From the NCBI RefSeq assembly GCF_009928445.1, contig NZ_JAABNO010000010.1:1-64000 (forward strand): 64,000 nucleotides of DNA, given 5' to 3'. Both the position numbers and the translations under genes were made by a program. Positions within the stretch are counted from its first letter, which is position 1. Each line of letters starts with the position of its first letter. Below, piece after piece: positions 46,373-55,413 of this stretch. The DNA comes from Clostridium sp. C8-1-8 (GTDB taxonomy: Bacteria; Bacillota; Clostridia; Clostridiales; Clostridiaceae). Below the pieces are notes generated by a model that ran no database searches, was not told the origin of the DNA, and worked only from the letters and a program-made list of their open reading frames with translations.

Positions 46373-47620
46373 ATGAAGGTAGATTTAGAACGTTTTTTAG
46401 GTACTTGTAGTTGTGGACGACCTCATAACATTTCGGTTAAAGCAATATATATTGAAGCTAAAGCAACTAGATACTTAAAGGAGCTTTTGAGAGAGTATAA
46501 AAATCCAGTTTTTGTATGTGATGCTAATACTAAAAGAGCTTCAGAAGAGGCGCTTTACGAATATTTTAGCCAATACAAGGTGATTGAGCTTACAGGAGAA
46601 AATATACATGCTGACAATGACAATGTAGAAAAATTGTCTAGTAAGATAGAAGCTAAAGCTGATATATTTATTGCTGTTGGTTCAGGGACTATTCACGATC
46701 TGACTAGGTACGTAGCCTTTGAGAGGAGTATACCATTTATTTCTGTTCCTACTGCAGCAAGTGTGGATGGCTTTGTATCAACAGTTGCTGCTATGACTTG
46801 GAATGGAATGAAAAAGACTTTTTCTTCTAAGGCCCCAATATATGTACTAGCAGACACAGACATTTTTAGCAAAGCACCTTATAGACTTACTGCCTCTGGC
46901 ATATCAGATTTGATGGGAAAGTACACCGCTTTAGCCGATTGGAAAATATCTAATATTCTTACTAATGAATATTTCTGTGAAAGTATATATGACTTAGAAA
47001 TGGAAGCAGTTAAAGAAGTAGAAAGCATATTAGATAAAATCAAGCTAGGACATGAGAAGTCTATGGAAAAACTTATGTATGCATTGATCCTTTCTGGACT
47101 AGCAATGCAGATGATTGGTAATTCTAGACCTGCTTCTGGTGCAGAACATCATATATCTCACCTGTGGGAAATGGGAGTAATAAATGAACCTATCGATGCA
47201 CTTCATGGTGAAAAAGTTTCTGTAGGTTTAATCTTAAGCTTGGAGAAGTATGGCGAGATCTTAGAAGCTATGGAAAGTAATAAATGTAGAGTAATTGACA
47301 ACTCAGAACTAGAATTGGAACTTCTTAAAGATACCTTTGGAAAGAAGGGCTTATATGAAGAAGTTCTAGCTGAGAATGGAGAAAGTCTATTGAAATCTAT
47401 TGAGCTTAGCAAATTAGAGCAGAGTTTTAAAGCTATTGCCTTAGAGCTTAATAAGCTTCCAAAAGCAGGTGCAATGGAAAGCAGACTAAAGAAAGCAGGC
47501 TGTATAGTATCAATGGATCAGTTAAACCTACCAGATATTAAAAGGCTTACATTGGCTTTAAGTCCGTATGTTCGAAGAAGATTGACTTTTATGAGAGTGT
47601 CAAAGCTCTTAAGCTTATAG
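46373..47620 (+). CDS. sn-Glycerol-1-phosphate dehydrogenase-type (AraM/EgsA) protein
   Basis: The 415-residue protein belongs to the iron-dependent alcohol dehydrogenase/GldA-like fold in the AraM/EgsA group, which reduces dihydroxyacetone phosphate to sn-glycerol 1-phosphate. Visible motifs are VGSGTIHDLTRYVA (nucleotide site), VPTAASVDGF, GISDLMGKYTALADW, GAEHHISHLWEM and LHGEKVSVG; the Asp and His ligands for the metal are present. The N-terminal CSCGRPH is also typical. Glycerol 1-phosphate is unusual in bacteria. No PcrB homologue is seen here. GGGGGAAGGG precedes the ATG. Confidence 0.88.
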   Translation: MKVDLERFLGTCSCGRPHNISVKAIYIEAKATRYLKELLREYKNPVFVCDANTKRASEEALYEYFSQYKVIELTGENIHADNDNVEKLSSKIEAKADIFIAVGSGTIHDLTRYVAFERSIPFISVPTAASVDGFVSTVAAMTWNGMKKTFSSKAPIYVLADTDIFSKAPYRLTASGISDLMGKYTALADWKISNILTNEYFCESIYDLEMEAVKEVESILDKIKLGHEKSMEKLMYALILSGLAMQMIGNSRPASGAEHHISHLWEMGVINEPIDALHGEKVSVGLILSLEKYGEILEAMESNKCRVIDNSELELELLKDTFGKKGLYEEVLAENGESLLKSIELSKLEQSFKAIALELNKLPKAGAMESRLKKAGCIVSMDQLNLPDIKRLTLALSPYVRRRLTFMRVSKLLSL

Positions 47621-47787
47621 TTTTTTTATAGAAACTTAGTATTATCAAGATTTAAGACTGGCATCATTGAAAAATTTTAATGTTGCCTCTTTACATTAGA
47701 AGAGATAAATGTACAAATAAAAAATGAAAAACAATAAAGAAAAATTATGCAATAAAAGATAAATTGCTAGATAGAAAGAGGAAAGTT

Positions 47788-49146
47788 ATGGCTGCAAAGT
47801 ATGTACAAGATATGACGGAAGGAAATGAGGTTTCATTACTTATAAAGTTTTCACTTCCTATGTTAGTAGGTAATATTTTTCAACAGTTTTACAATTTAAT
47901 TGATTCAATAATAGTAGGAAAGTTTATTGGAGCTAATGCTCTAGCTGCAGTAGGGGCCACAGGTTCATTAAGTTTTTTGTTCTTTTCCATATGCTTAGGA
48001 TTATCAATTGGTATAGGGATTATAATAGCGCAGTACTTTGGTGCTAAAAAAGATTCTCAGGTAAAGAGAACTATAGCTAATGGGATTTACGTGATAGGGA
48101 TATCTGGATTGGTGATGAGCATAATAGCTGCTGTATTTGCTCGTCCTATACTACAGTTAGTGCAGACACCGCCAGAAATTTTAGACGATGCAGTTACATT
48201 TTTAAGGATAGTATCTGGAGGAATGATAGCTGTGGCGGCATATAATGCTATAGCAGCTATACTCAGGGCTTTAGGCGATTCAAAGACACCTTTGGTATTT
48301 TTAGTTATATCTTGCGTTATCAACGTGGTTTTAGATTTGATTTTTGTTCTTAAGTTTGGATTTGGAGTTGCTGGAACAGCTTATGCTACAGTTTTTTCAC
48401 AAGCTTCAGCTGCAGTAGGCTGTGTTATTTTTGCGTTACTTAAGAATCCTTACTTTAAGCTTAAGAAGGAACATTTAAAAGTAAATTGGCCAATTGTTAA
48501 CAAGTGTATAAGAATAGGGCTTCCAGTAGCAGCACAAAATTCCATGATAGCCTTATCCTTAGTAGCTTTACAGCGTGTTGTAAATGGTTTTGGAGAAACA
48601 GCAGTAGCAGCTTTTACAGCAACAAGCAGAATTGAGCAGCTTATTCAGCAACCATTTAATTCTTTAGGTGCAGCTCTTTCTACTTTTTCTGGACAAAATA
48701 TGGGAGCTAATAAACTAGAAAGGGTTAAAAAGGGATACCGTAAGAGTATTCTAATAGTTGCAGGTTTTAGCCTTATAGCACTTTTAGCTGCACAGTTAGG
48801 GGGAAGAGCTATAATGGAAGTCTTTGTAAAGGATGAAGCGGTAATAGAGCTTGGAGCAAAAGCTATAAAGCTAACGAGTCTAATGTATTTTCCATTGGGA
48901 ATGATTCATATTACAAGAGGATTGCTCAACGGTACTGGTGATGCTTTCTATGCCATGATTAACGGAATGGTTGAAGTTATAGGAAGAGTTGGATTCTCAA
49001 GCGGGTTAGCTGTATTTCCTGTATTCGGGGTGTGGAGTGTTTGGATAACAACCGGGCTCACTTGGTTTATTACTGCCATTGCAAGTGTTATACGTTATAG
49101 GCAAGGAAAATGGAAGGAAAAATCATTAGTAAAGCAGAAAAAATAA
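47788..49146 (+). CDS. MATE-family efflux transporter
   Basis: The 452-residue protein has the 12-helix pattern of MATE sodium- or proton-coupled exporters. Typical blocks are FSLPMLVGNIFQQFYNLIDS, VGKFIGANALAAVGATGSLS, YNAIAAILRALGDSKTPL and RGLLNGTGDAFYAMING. ATG 47788 follows AAAGAGGAAAG; a TTG at 47764 would place this inside the gene. It has no adjacent regulator. Substrates unknown. Confidence 0.9.
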   Translation: MAAKYVQDMTEGNEVSLLIKFSLPMLVGNIFQQFYNLIDSIIVGKFIGANALAAVGATGSLSFLFFSICLGLSIGIGIIIAQYFGAKKDSQVKRTIANGIYVIGISGLVMSIIAAVFARPILQLVQTPPEILDDAVTFLRIVSGGMIAVAAYNAIAAILRALGDSKTPLVFLVISCVINVVLDLIFVLKFGFGVAGTAYATVFSQASAAVGCVIFALLKNPYFKLKKEHLKVNWPIVNKCIRIGLPVAAQNSMIALSLVALQRVVNGFGETAVAAFTATSRIEQLIQQPFNSLGAALSTFSGQNMGANKLERVKKGYRKSILIVAGFSLIALLAAQLGGRAIMEVFVKDEAVIELGAKAIKLTSLMYFPLGMIHITRGLLNGTGDAFYAMINGMVEVIGRVGFSSGLAVFPVFGVWSVWITTGLTWFITAIASVIRYRQGKWKEKSLVKQKK

Positions 49147-49615
49147 TAAAGCTTCATTTTGACCAATAAGCATATAAATATCTTTGTATTAAGCAAAATA
49201 AGATTAAGATTAATAGCTGTTTTTGTAACTATATTCAAAACATTAATAGTTTCTTAGAGGATAATTAGAAAATGTAAGATTTAAATTATTTAGCATATTT
49301 CTTTACTTTAAGCTTAGTAATATAGAGATATTTATATACCTAACTGTTATTATTCTTACAATTTTTAGATTATATAATTAAAAAAGAAAAATACAAAATT
49401 AATAAAATGAAAAATATTAGTTGTATAGAATATCAATTTACAAGTGTGAGACGGTTTTAAATAATAAAAAAGCAATAGAAAAGGATTAGACCCTCTAAAT
49501 CGAGATTGCTAGATAATAAGATTTTGTCGAAAAAAGTAAAGTATTTACAAAATACGACGAGTTATTAATATATAGATAGATTTACTAGTTGAGTAATTTT
49601 GTGGAGGGAAATTAT
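49147..49615. other. Region upstream of the first chemoreceptor gene
   Basis: A hairpin AGCAAT...ATTGCT with inner GATTAGA/TAAATC lies at about 49471-49512. A perfect Spo0A-type box follows at 49523, then GTATTT-ACA-AAATAC. I compared it with c-di-GMP riboswitch consensus segments and found no match. No gene is visible. Confidence 0.4.
49523..49531 (+). promoter_or_regulatory. Spo0A-type box before the first chemoreceptor gene
   Basis: TTTGTCGAA matches the 0A-box consensus (core TGTCGAA) perfectly. TTGTCG could serve as a weak -35, with TACAAA 16 bases later as -10, so the box would overlap the promoter. It is 84 bases before the ATG. Confidence 0.55.
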
Positions 49616-51610
49616 ATGAAGAGCATAAAAGTTAAATTAATGTTGTTCTTAGGTTTGTTGATAGGAGTAATATGCATAGGGTTAGGAATTTTGGCTTATT
49701 TTGATTCTTCAAGATCATTAAAATCAAATATAGGAAAAACTTTGCCTTCTATAGCAGAGCAAGCAGCGAATACTATACAAGGAGAACTTAATGGAAAGTT
49801 AGGAGCTTTGGAAGTGCTTGCATCAAGAGAAGATATAAAAGATTTAAATATTCCATATGAAAATAAGCTGCCGATTTTATTAGATGAAGTTAAGAGAAGT
49901 GGAAGTGTAAGGATAGGTATAGCAGATAAAGATGGAAATTTAAAGTATAGTGATGGAAAATCTTCGAATGTAAAAGATAGAGATTATTTCAAGAAGGCGA
50001 TTGCAGGAACAAGTAACGTATCTGATCCGCTAGTGAGTAAGATGGATGGAGCTATAGTTGTAAATTTTGCAGTGCCAATCAAGAATAAAGATGAAGTTGT
50101 TGGTGTTTTAGTTTCTTCGAATAATGGTAATAAATTAAGTGACTTAACTAATCAAGTCAAATTCGGAAAAACAGGTACGGCTTTCATGATAAAGAAAGAT
50201 GGAGTAACCATTGCCCATACTGACAAAGATATGGTTCTGAAAATGTACAATGCCATAGAGGAATCAAAAAAAGATTCTAAATTAGCTCCATTGGCTAATA
50301 TTGAAAAAGCTATGGCAGAAGGAAACAAAGATGCTAGTGAGTATATCTTTCAAGGAGAAGATAAGTATATAGGGTATGCTCCAGTAAAAGGTACAGAGTG
50401 GTCGCTAGCAGTAACGGTTTCAACCAGTGAAGTATTGTCTGAGTTGAATACTATGAAGGTTATAGTAGTAGGATCATCTATAGTTTTCTTAGCATTGGGA
50501 TTAGGACTAGCTTATATTATAACAAACAGCATCTCTAAAGGAATAAAGTCAACTTCAAAGCATTTGGGTTTATTGGCAGAAGGAAATCTTACAGAAGAAG
50601 TCTCACCTAAATATCTAAGGTTAAAAGATGAAATAGGGGAAATGACTAAGTCAATGGATAGAATGCAGCAGTCACTTAGAGAAATGATAAATAAGATTAA
50701 GGATAACTCTTCAAATATCGATTCTCAGGCCTTAAATTTATCAGCGGTTGCTGAAGAAATAGCTGGTTCTTCTCAAAATGTGGCTGAAGCAATAAATGAA
50801 ATTGCAGAAGGTACTGGAAGTCAGTCTAGTGATTTACTAAGTGTAATCGAAGTACTTGAAGATTTTAGCAATAAGTTATCTGACATGGTAAGTGAAATAC
50901 AAGTTGTAGATTCAAATTCCAGAGAAATAAGCTCTATGGCTAAAATTAGCAGTGTAGAGATGAATGATTTAAATAAATCAGTTGTAAAGGTTAGTGATTC
51001 CTTTAAGTTGTTCAACGAAAAAATTCTTATGCTTGGAAAAGGTATAAATGAAATAAATGAGATAACTAACTTGATAAATGACATTTCAGAACAAACAAAT
51101 TTATTAGCGCTAAATGCAGCTATTGAGGCTGCAAGAGCAGGGGAATCAGGAAGAGGCTTTGCGGTTGTTGCAGATGAGATAAGGCAGCTGGCAGAACAAT
51201 CTAAGGATTCTTCATTAAACATTAGTAAATTGATCACTGAAATATCTCAGGATACAGATATTATTGTTAATGATTCTAGAGTTATGGACAATGAACTTAT
51301 CAGTCAAGTTAGCATTATAAATAGTGCAATAGATTCTTTCAATAAGATAATTAGAGCTGTTAATGAAGTAATTCCTAAAATAGAAGCGGTTAAAGACTCG
51401 GCAGAAAAGATAGAAAAAGATAAAAATATAATATTAGGCAGAGTCGACGGCGTTTCTTCAGTTTCACTTGAAGTTTCAGCATCTGCTGAAGAAATTGCTG
51501 CATCCTCAGAGGAAATGAATGCCTCTACTGAAGAGGTGGCAGCTGCTGCACAAATGCTTAGCAGTATGACTAATGATATGATGGAAGAAGTAAATAAGTT
51601 TAAAGTTTAG
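49616..51610 (+). CDS. Methyl-accepting chemotaxis protein with dCache domain
   Basis: The 664-residue chemoreceptor has an N-terminal membrane helix (about 6-27), an extracellular dCache sensor (about 35-280, including [15 protein letters not shown] and the membrane-proximal [16 protein letters not shown]), a second helix (about 285-308), HAMP, and the cytoplasmic signalling coil. The hairpin tip reads [19 protein letters not shown], followed by [21 protein letters not shown] 49616 follows GGAGGG; an upstream TTG (49589) would include that site. It is not next to che genes, so it is an orphan receptor. Confidence 0.94.
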   Translation: MKSIKVKLMLFLGLLIGVICIGLGILAYFDSSRSLKSNIGKTLPSIAEQAANTIQGELNGKLGALEVLASREDIKDLNIPYENKLPILLDEVKRSGSVRIGIADKDGNLKYSDGKSSNVKDRDYFKKAIAGTSNVSDPLVSKMDGAIVVNFAVPIKNKDEVVGVLVSSNNGNKLSDLTNQVKFGKTGTAFMIKKDGVTIAHTDKDMVLKMYNAIEESKKDSKLAPLANIEKAMAEGNKDASEYIFQGEDKYIGYAPVKGTEWSLAVTVSTSEVLSELNTMKVIVVGSSIVFLALGLGLAYIITNSISKGIKSTSKHLGLLAEGNLTEEVSPKYLRLKDEIGEMTKSMDRMQQSLREMINKIKDNSSNIDSQALNLSAVAEEIAGSSQNVAEAINEIAEGTGSQSSDLLSVIEVLEDFSNKLSDMVSEIQVVDSNSREISSMAKISSVEMNDLNKSVVKVSDSFKLFNEKILMLGKGINEINEITNLINDISEQTNLLALNAAIEAARAGESGRGFAVVADEIRQLAEQSKDSSLNISKLITEISQDTDIIVNDSRVMDNELISQVSIINSAIDSFNKIIRAVNEVIPKIEAVKDSAEKIEKDKNIILGRVDGVSSVSLEVSASAEEIAASSEEMNASTEEVAAAAQMLSSMTNDMMEEVNKFKV

Positions 51611-51680
51611 TGAATGTTACATATTAATTAAATAAAATACATTGGTGTAGAAGTCATAAAACCAATCTAAAAGTATAAGT

Positions 51681-51726
51681 CATGGGTAAAAGGTAAAGTT
51701 AATTCCTTTTACCCATGGCTTTTTTT
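51681..51726 (+). terminator. Intrinsic terminator after the first chemoreceptor gene
   Basis: CATGGGTAAAAGG and CCTTTTACCCATG form a perfect 13-base stem, followed by GCTTTTTTT. Confidence 0.93.
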
Positions 51727-51738
51727 ACTGTCTAGACA
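51720..51738 (+). repeat. Dispersed repeat R1, left end only (copy E)
   Basis: The terminator T-tract is followed by ACTGTCTAGAC, identical to copy B. The rest of the element is not recognisable here. Confidence 0.45.
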
Positions 51739-51971
51739 AATATGGAATCTATTTATTAATTGAACCAACTAATATGAAAGGTTTTCTTTAAGAAGTATTT
51801 TGAATTTTAAATTTAAATCTCCTTTCATCAATATTGTGCTAGAAATAGGTGATTTAGTTAAAGAATTAGATTAAAGATATTAATATAATACAATTATAGC
51901 TGGAAAATATATTTTTAACACCAAATATAGATTTATAGAGTAATGGAAATTTTTACTAAGGAGGTCTAAAT
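51739..51971. other. Region upstream of the GH74-type gene
   Basis: AT-rich DNA without a visible gene or RNA element. It ends in AAGGAGG, the ribosome binding site of the next gene. Confidence 0.35.
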
Positions 51972-54410
51972 ATGAGAGAAGAAAAATCTAATACTACAAT
52001 AGACTCAAATAAGAATAATAAAATAGAAAAGTATGGTTACAAGTCTATTTCCGTTCCTGGAGGCGGTTTTGTTACTGGCTTTGTATTTCATCAAGCGGTA
52101 CCCAATATTTTATACTGCAGAACTGATATTGGCGGATGCTATAGATATGATTTTGAAAATAATTATTGGGTATCTTTAATTGATCATGCTACTGGTGACA
52201 ACTCATGGGAAACATATCCCTTGGCTATAGCGCTAGATATGCAGAATCCTAGTTATGTATATACAATGGTTGGTGATTGTCTAGTTAACAAAATTGGATT
52301 TTCTGAGGATTACGGTGCTCATTGGGTTTATTATGATGCTCCAGCAATTGATGACAATGGAAATACAGCAGTAATACATGGTAACGCAGCTGGAAGATCC
52401 ACTGGTGAAAGGTTGGTGGTTGATCCTAAAAATTCAAAGGTTTTATATTTAGGAACAATGAAGCATGGCCTTTGGAAAACCATAGATGGGTGTAAAACTT
52501 GGACAAGATTACAGGTTGCATATCCTGAGAAAAACTCTGAGGATAATATATGTTTTGTGGAAATTGATCCTAAAAGCCAAGTAGTTAATGGTCCCTCAAA
52601 AAGAATTATAGTGGCCACTAATGGTAAGGAAGGATCCACTGGTAATGGAGTCAGAGGCCAAAGTGTTTATATAAGCAATGATGGAGGAAAAAACTTTAAG
52701 CCGCTTAAAGGGGAGCCTAAACCAGTCTTTGGACAACCTAGAAATTATCCTGGTTATGTTGCTCAGAGGGCTTCCTTTATGGGAAAGTACTTATTTATAT
52801 CCTATACTGATTACAACCTTGAAGGCTTCAATTGGGATACCTATGGCTGCGACTTTGGTAGATGTTACGACGGGGCGCTTTACCGCTTTGAGCTTGATGA
52901 AGAAGGAGAAGTTATTCAGGCATTAGATATAACTCCTAAAAGCCTTATCGAACCAGATTTTAATGATAGCAATTGTAATGGCAGAAGATTAGGTTATGGA
53001 ATAAGCGGCGTATGTGCCGATCCTCAAAGAGAAGGAACCTTAATATGTTCCACTATTTTAGCAAAGCCAGATACTATTTATAGATCTACTGATTACGGTA
53101 TTACTTGGGAGTCTATACTTTCAGGACTTACTATAGGAAATATAGATTTTAATGTTTCTTATCAAAGACCAGAATATAATGGCAATGCTTCACTGATACA
53201 TTGGATGTCAGATCTTAAGATAAATCCATTTGATAGAAACATGGCATTTTTTAATACCGGTGCAGGGATATTTATGACTAAAGACCTAACTAAGTCAGAT
53301 CAGGGAGAAGCTGTTACTTGGAGTTGCTGTGATGATGGAGTAGAGGAAACTGTACATCTTAACGTGTATTCGCCTCCTTCAGGAGAAGTTAAAGTTATTG
53401 ATATAATTGGTGATTACGGTGGATTTGTATTTAAAGATTTGGATAAGCCAGCAGAAAATACTTTTGCAAATCACAATAAAGATAGGTGGATAACAGCAAT
53501 GAATGCAGATTATCCAGATAGTAATCCTAACATAATCCTAGTGGCTCCAAGAGGTAATTGGACTGGAAAAACGAAAGGAGGAATTATAGCCTCCTTTGAC
53601 CAAGGAGAAAACTGGCAACAGTTAAGTGATCCATTTGGAATTACAGAGGAAATAGATGAAGTTATTAATGATTTAAAGAAACCGAATGTAACTGCTGGGT
53701 GGGTGGCTATATCCTCCGATGGAGAAGCTATACTTTGGACTCTTGGAGATCCTTTATATGCCTCAAGACTTGTTTATACTGAGGACATGGGCAAGACATG
53801 GTTTAAGGTGACAGTAATTGATTCTAATGGCGAAGTTATTTCTCAAAAAAAAGCTCCTATAAAGGTCATGGCTGATAGAGTTAACTCAGAAATCTTCTAT
53901 GGTTTTGGAGATAACATAAATGGGAAAGGATTTTACGTAAGTAAAGATAAAGGAAAGAGCTTTCATCAAATAGAAGCCCCAAAGGGTTTCCCAGAAGTAA
54001 ATCTTGCAGGGATAGATGGAAAGCAGATTTATGAAATTAGAGTAGAAGCTGAAAATGAAGGTGTCATATGGATGGCCATGGAACAGTACGGTTTATGGAA
54101 AGTAATTTATGATAGTAAGCTTAATATTTTTATAGGAGTCAAGGTTTCTAATCAAAATGACTATATTAAGGGAATAGGTATTGGAAAATCTGCCGAAGGT
54201 AGTAAATTAAAATCACTATATACTAGTGGAACTATAAACGGACAGTATGGATTTTATAGATCTGATGACGGAGGAAACCACTGGATTAGGATAAATGATG
54301 ATAAGCACCAGTATGGTGATATTCGCTCTATATCTGGAGATCCTAGAGTATTCGGAAGGATTTACTTAGCTACTGGTACTAGAGGATTAGTTTATGGTGA
54401 TAGGATTTGA
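51972..54410 (+). CDS. GH74-type xyloglucanase-like protein without signal peptide
   Basis: The 812-residue protein has the twin seven-bladed propeller pattern of GH74 xyloglucanases. The opening SVPGGGFVTGFVFHQAVPN and CRTDIGGCYRYD match the family, with the Asp of RTDIGG in the usual catalytic-base position. Repeated Asp-box-like turns appear (SEDYGAHW, SNDGGKNF, STDYGITW, SKDKGKSF, SDDGGNHW). Unlike most GH74 enzymes it has no signal peptide or membrane segment, so it is probably cytoplasmic and would act on imported xyloglucan oligosaccharides. AAGGAGG precedes the ATG. No transporter gene is adjacent. Confidence 0.85.
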   Translation: MREEKSNTTIDSNKNNKIEKYGYKSISVPGGGFVTGFVFHQAVPNILYCRTDIGGCYRYDFENNYWVSLIDHATGDNSWETYPLAIALDMQNPSYVYTMVGDCLVNKIGFSEDYGAHWVYYDAPAIDDNGNTAVIHGNAAGRSTGERLVVDPKNSKVLYLGTMKHGLWKTIDGCKTWTRLQVAYPEKNSEDNICFVEIDPKSQVVNGPSKRIIVATNGKEGSTGNGVRGQSVYISNDGGKNFKPLKGEPKPVFGQPRNYPGYVAQRASFMGKYLFISYTDYNLEGFNWDTYGCDFGRCYDGALYRFELDEEGEVIQALDITPKSLIEPDFNDSNCNGRRLGYGISGVCADPQREGTLICSTILAKPDTIYRSTDYGITWESILSGLTIGNIDFNVSYQRPEYNGNASLIHWMSDLKINPFDRNMAFFNTGAGIFMTKDLTKSDQGEAVTWSCCDDGVEETVHLNVYSPPSGEVKVIDIIGDYGGFVFKDLDKPAENTFANHNKDRWITAMNADYPDSNPNIILVAPRGNWTGKTKGGIIASFDQGENWQQLSDPFGITEEIDEVINDLKKPNVTAGWVAISSDGEAILWTLGDPLYASRLVYTEDMGKTWFKVTVIDSNGEVISQKKAPIKVMADRVNSEIFYGFGDNINGKGFYVSKDKGKSFHQIEAPKGFPEVNLAGIDGKQIYEIRVEAENEGVIWMAMEQYGLWKVIYDSKLNIFIGVKVSNQNDYIKGIGIGKSAEGSKLKSLYTSGTINGQYGFYRSDDGGNHWIRINDDKHQYGDIRSISGDPRVFGRIYLATGTRGLVYGDRI

Positions 54411-54524
54411 TTATAATTCGCTAGTAGTCTATAAAACATCAATGGAAATTTAAATATTAAGTTATGATTTAAAATATGGCTTAAAGTAAGTAATTTTAAA
54501 CTAGAGGTTATAGAATCTATTAAA

Positions 54525-54620
54525 GATGTATCACTTCAATTGGAAATTTGTTGTTTAAATTCCCTTACTTACAGATAGGAGAATTTGAAAATATAAATCC
54601 TATTAAGAAGTGATACATAT
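54525..54620 (+). repeat. 94-bp hairpin repeat, copy H6
   Basis: ATGTATCACTTC pairs with GAAGTGATACAT over 12 perfect bases. An inner TCCCTTACTT/AGGAGA region precedes GAATTTGAAAATATAAA. It differs from H2 and H7 at paired positions on both arms, which keeps the stem. Confidence 0.75.
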
Positions 54621-54681
54621 TTATGTACTTATGCCAAAGAAGTATTCAATAAGTTACTTACACCATCTGTATTTAACATTT

Positions 54682-54996
54682 TTATTGTAGAGGAGGTTGG
54701 AAATTGTGAGCTTCTTGATCTCTTATGTTTTGCTTTCCTTTTTCAGTACTTTCAATTTCCTTAGGGCATATAATATATAATAGTTGTTGCAATTCACCTA
54801 CATGTCTTCTTTCTTCATCGGCGATATGGTAGAAAATTTTTTTAGCTCTTTCATCATTTGTAGCCATGGCATGAGCTTCATATCCAATAATAGCTTCAAG
54901 CTCACCAGCTATATCCACTCTAATAGCTTGAGCAAGCTCCTCATTAGACATTTGTCTAGGGACATTTGCTACAAAAGGATTTCCTAATAAAGCCAT
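54682..54996 (-). CDS. Small ferritin-like protein
   Basis: The 104-residue protein has the iron-binding pattern of a half-ferritin: Glu in DIAGELEAIIGYEAHA and a second helix with HIADEERRHVGELQQLL (E-E-x-x-H). It is close in length and layout to rubrerythrin-like and encapsulated-ferritin-like proteins, which dimerise to build a four-helix iron site. No encapsulin gene or targeting tail is seen. It is transcribed leftward; AAGGATG precedes the ATG. A role in iron storage or peroxide defence is inference. Confidence 0.8.
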   Translation of the reverse strand: MALLGNPFVANVPRQMSNEELAQAIRVDIAGELEAIIGYEAHAMATNDERAKKIFYHIADEERRHVGELQQLLYIICPKEIESTEKGKQNIRDQEAHNFQPPLQ

Positions 54997-55117
54997 AAAA
55001 ACACATCCTTTCTTAAGATTTATCTTCTCACCAATTAAGAATCAGTATACTGCTATTAAAGAAAAATTAAAATTTATTCATCCCCTATAACTTCTGCCTA
55101 TAGATTCAAAAATGCAG

Positions 55118-55167
55118 ATAAATAAAAGTTAGCTAAAGAAAAGCTCCTTTAGCTAACTTTTATTTAT
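55118..55167. terminator. Terminator-like 21-base perfect hairpin in a divergent region
   Basis: The arms, 55118-55138 and 55147-55167, are exact complements with an eight-base loop; the inner parts read GTTAGCTAAAG and CTTTAGCTAAC. The right arm ends in a T-rich stretch and the left in an A-rich one, so it could stop transcription in either direction. It lies between two divergent genes, where neither needs a terminator. Confidence 0.65.
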
Positions 55168-55236
55168 ATATTTAACTAATACCTTTACTAGTTTTTTTCA
55201 AGCTTGGAAGCAAATGAACTAAGTTAATACTTGTAG

Positions 55237-55276
55237 TTGTTTACATAGAAAACATTATTATACAATGTTCGACAAA
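55237..55276 (+). promoter_or_regulatory. Promoter of the second chemoreceptor gene with overlapping Spo0A-type box
   Basis: TTGTTT and TACAAT are spaced by 18 bases. TTCGACAAA (55268-55276), the complement of the 0A-box TTTGTCGAA, directly follows the -10 and covers the expected start of transcription. This position suggests repression. Confidence 0.6.
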
Positions 55277-55413
55277 GAAAATGAGCTTTTTATGAATAAA
55301 ATCATACATATATATAATGTTATTAAACAAATGAACGAAAATATAAAAGATGAAATGATATCATTTATTATATAAGAATTTTTATGAAAAAAACGATTAC
55401 CAAGGGGGTACTT

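Larger units (their letters stand above)
54997..55413. other. Divergent region between the ferritin-like and second chemoreceptor genes
   Basis: It holds a 21-base perfect inverted repeat (55118-55167) and a promoter with overlapping Spo0A-type box (55237-55276). No gene is visible. Confidence 0.5.

Noticed and set aside
50821-51237. Minus-strand frame of 138 codons opposite the first chemoreceptor gene
   Set aside because: It is an artefact of the heptad-rich coding strand and has no ribosome binding site.
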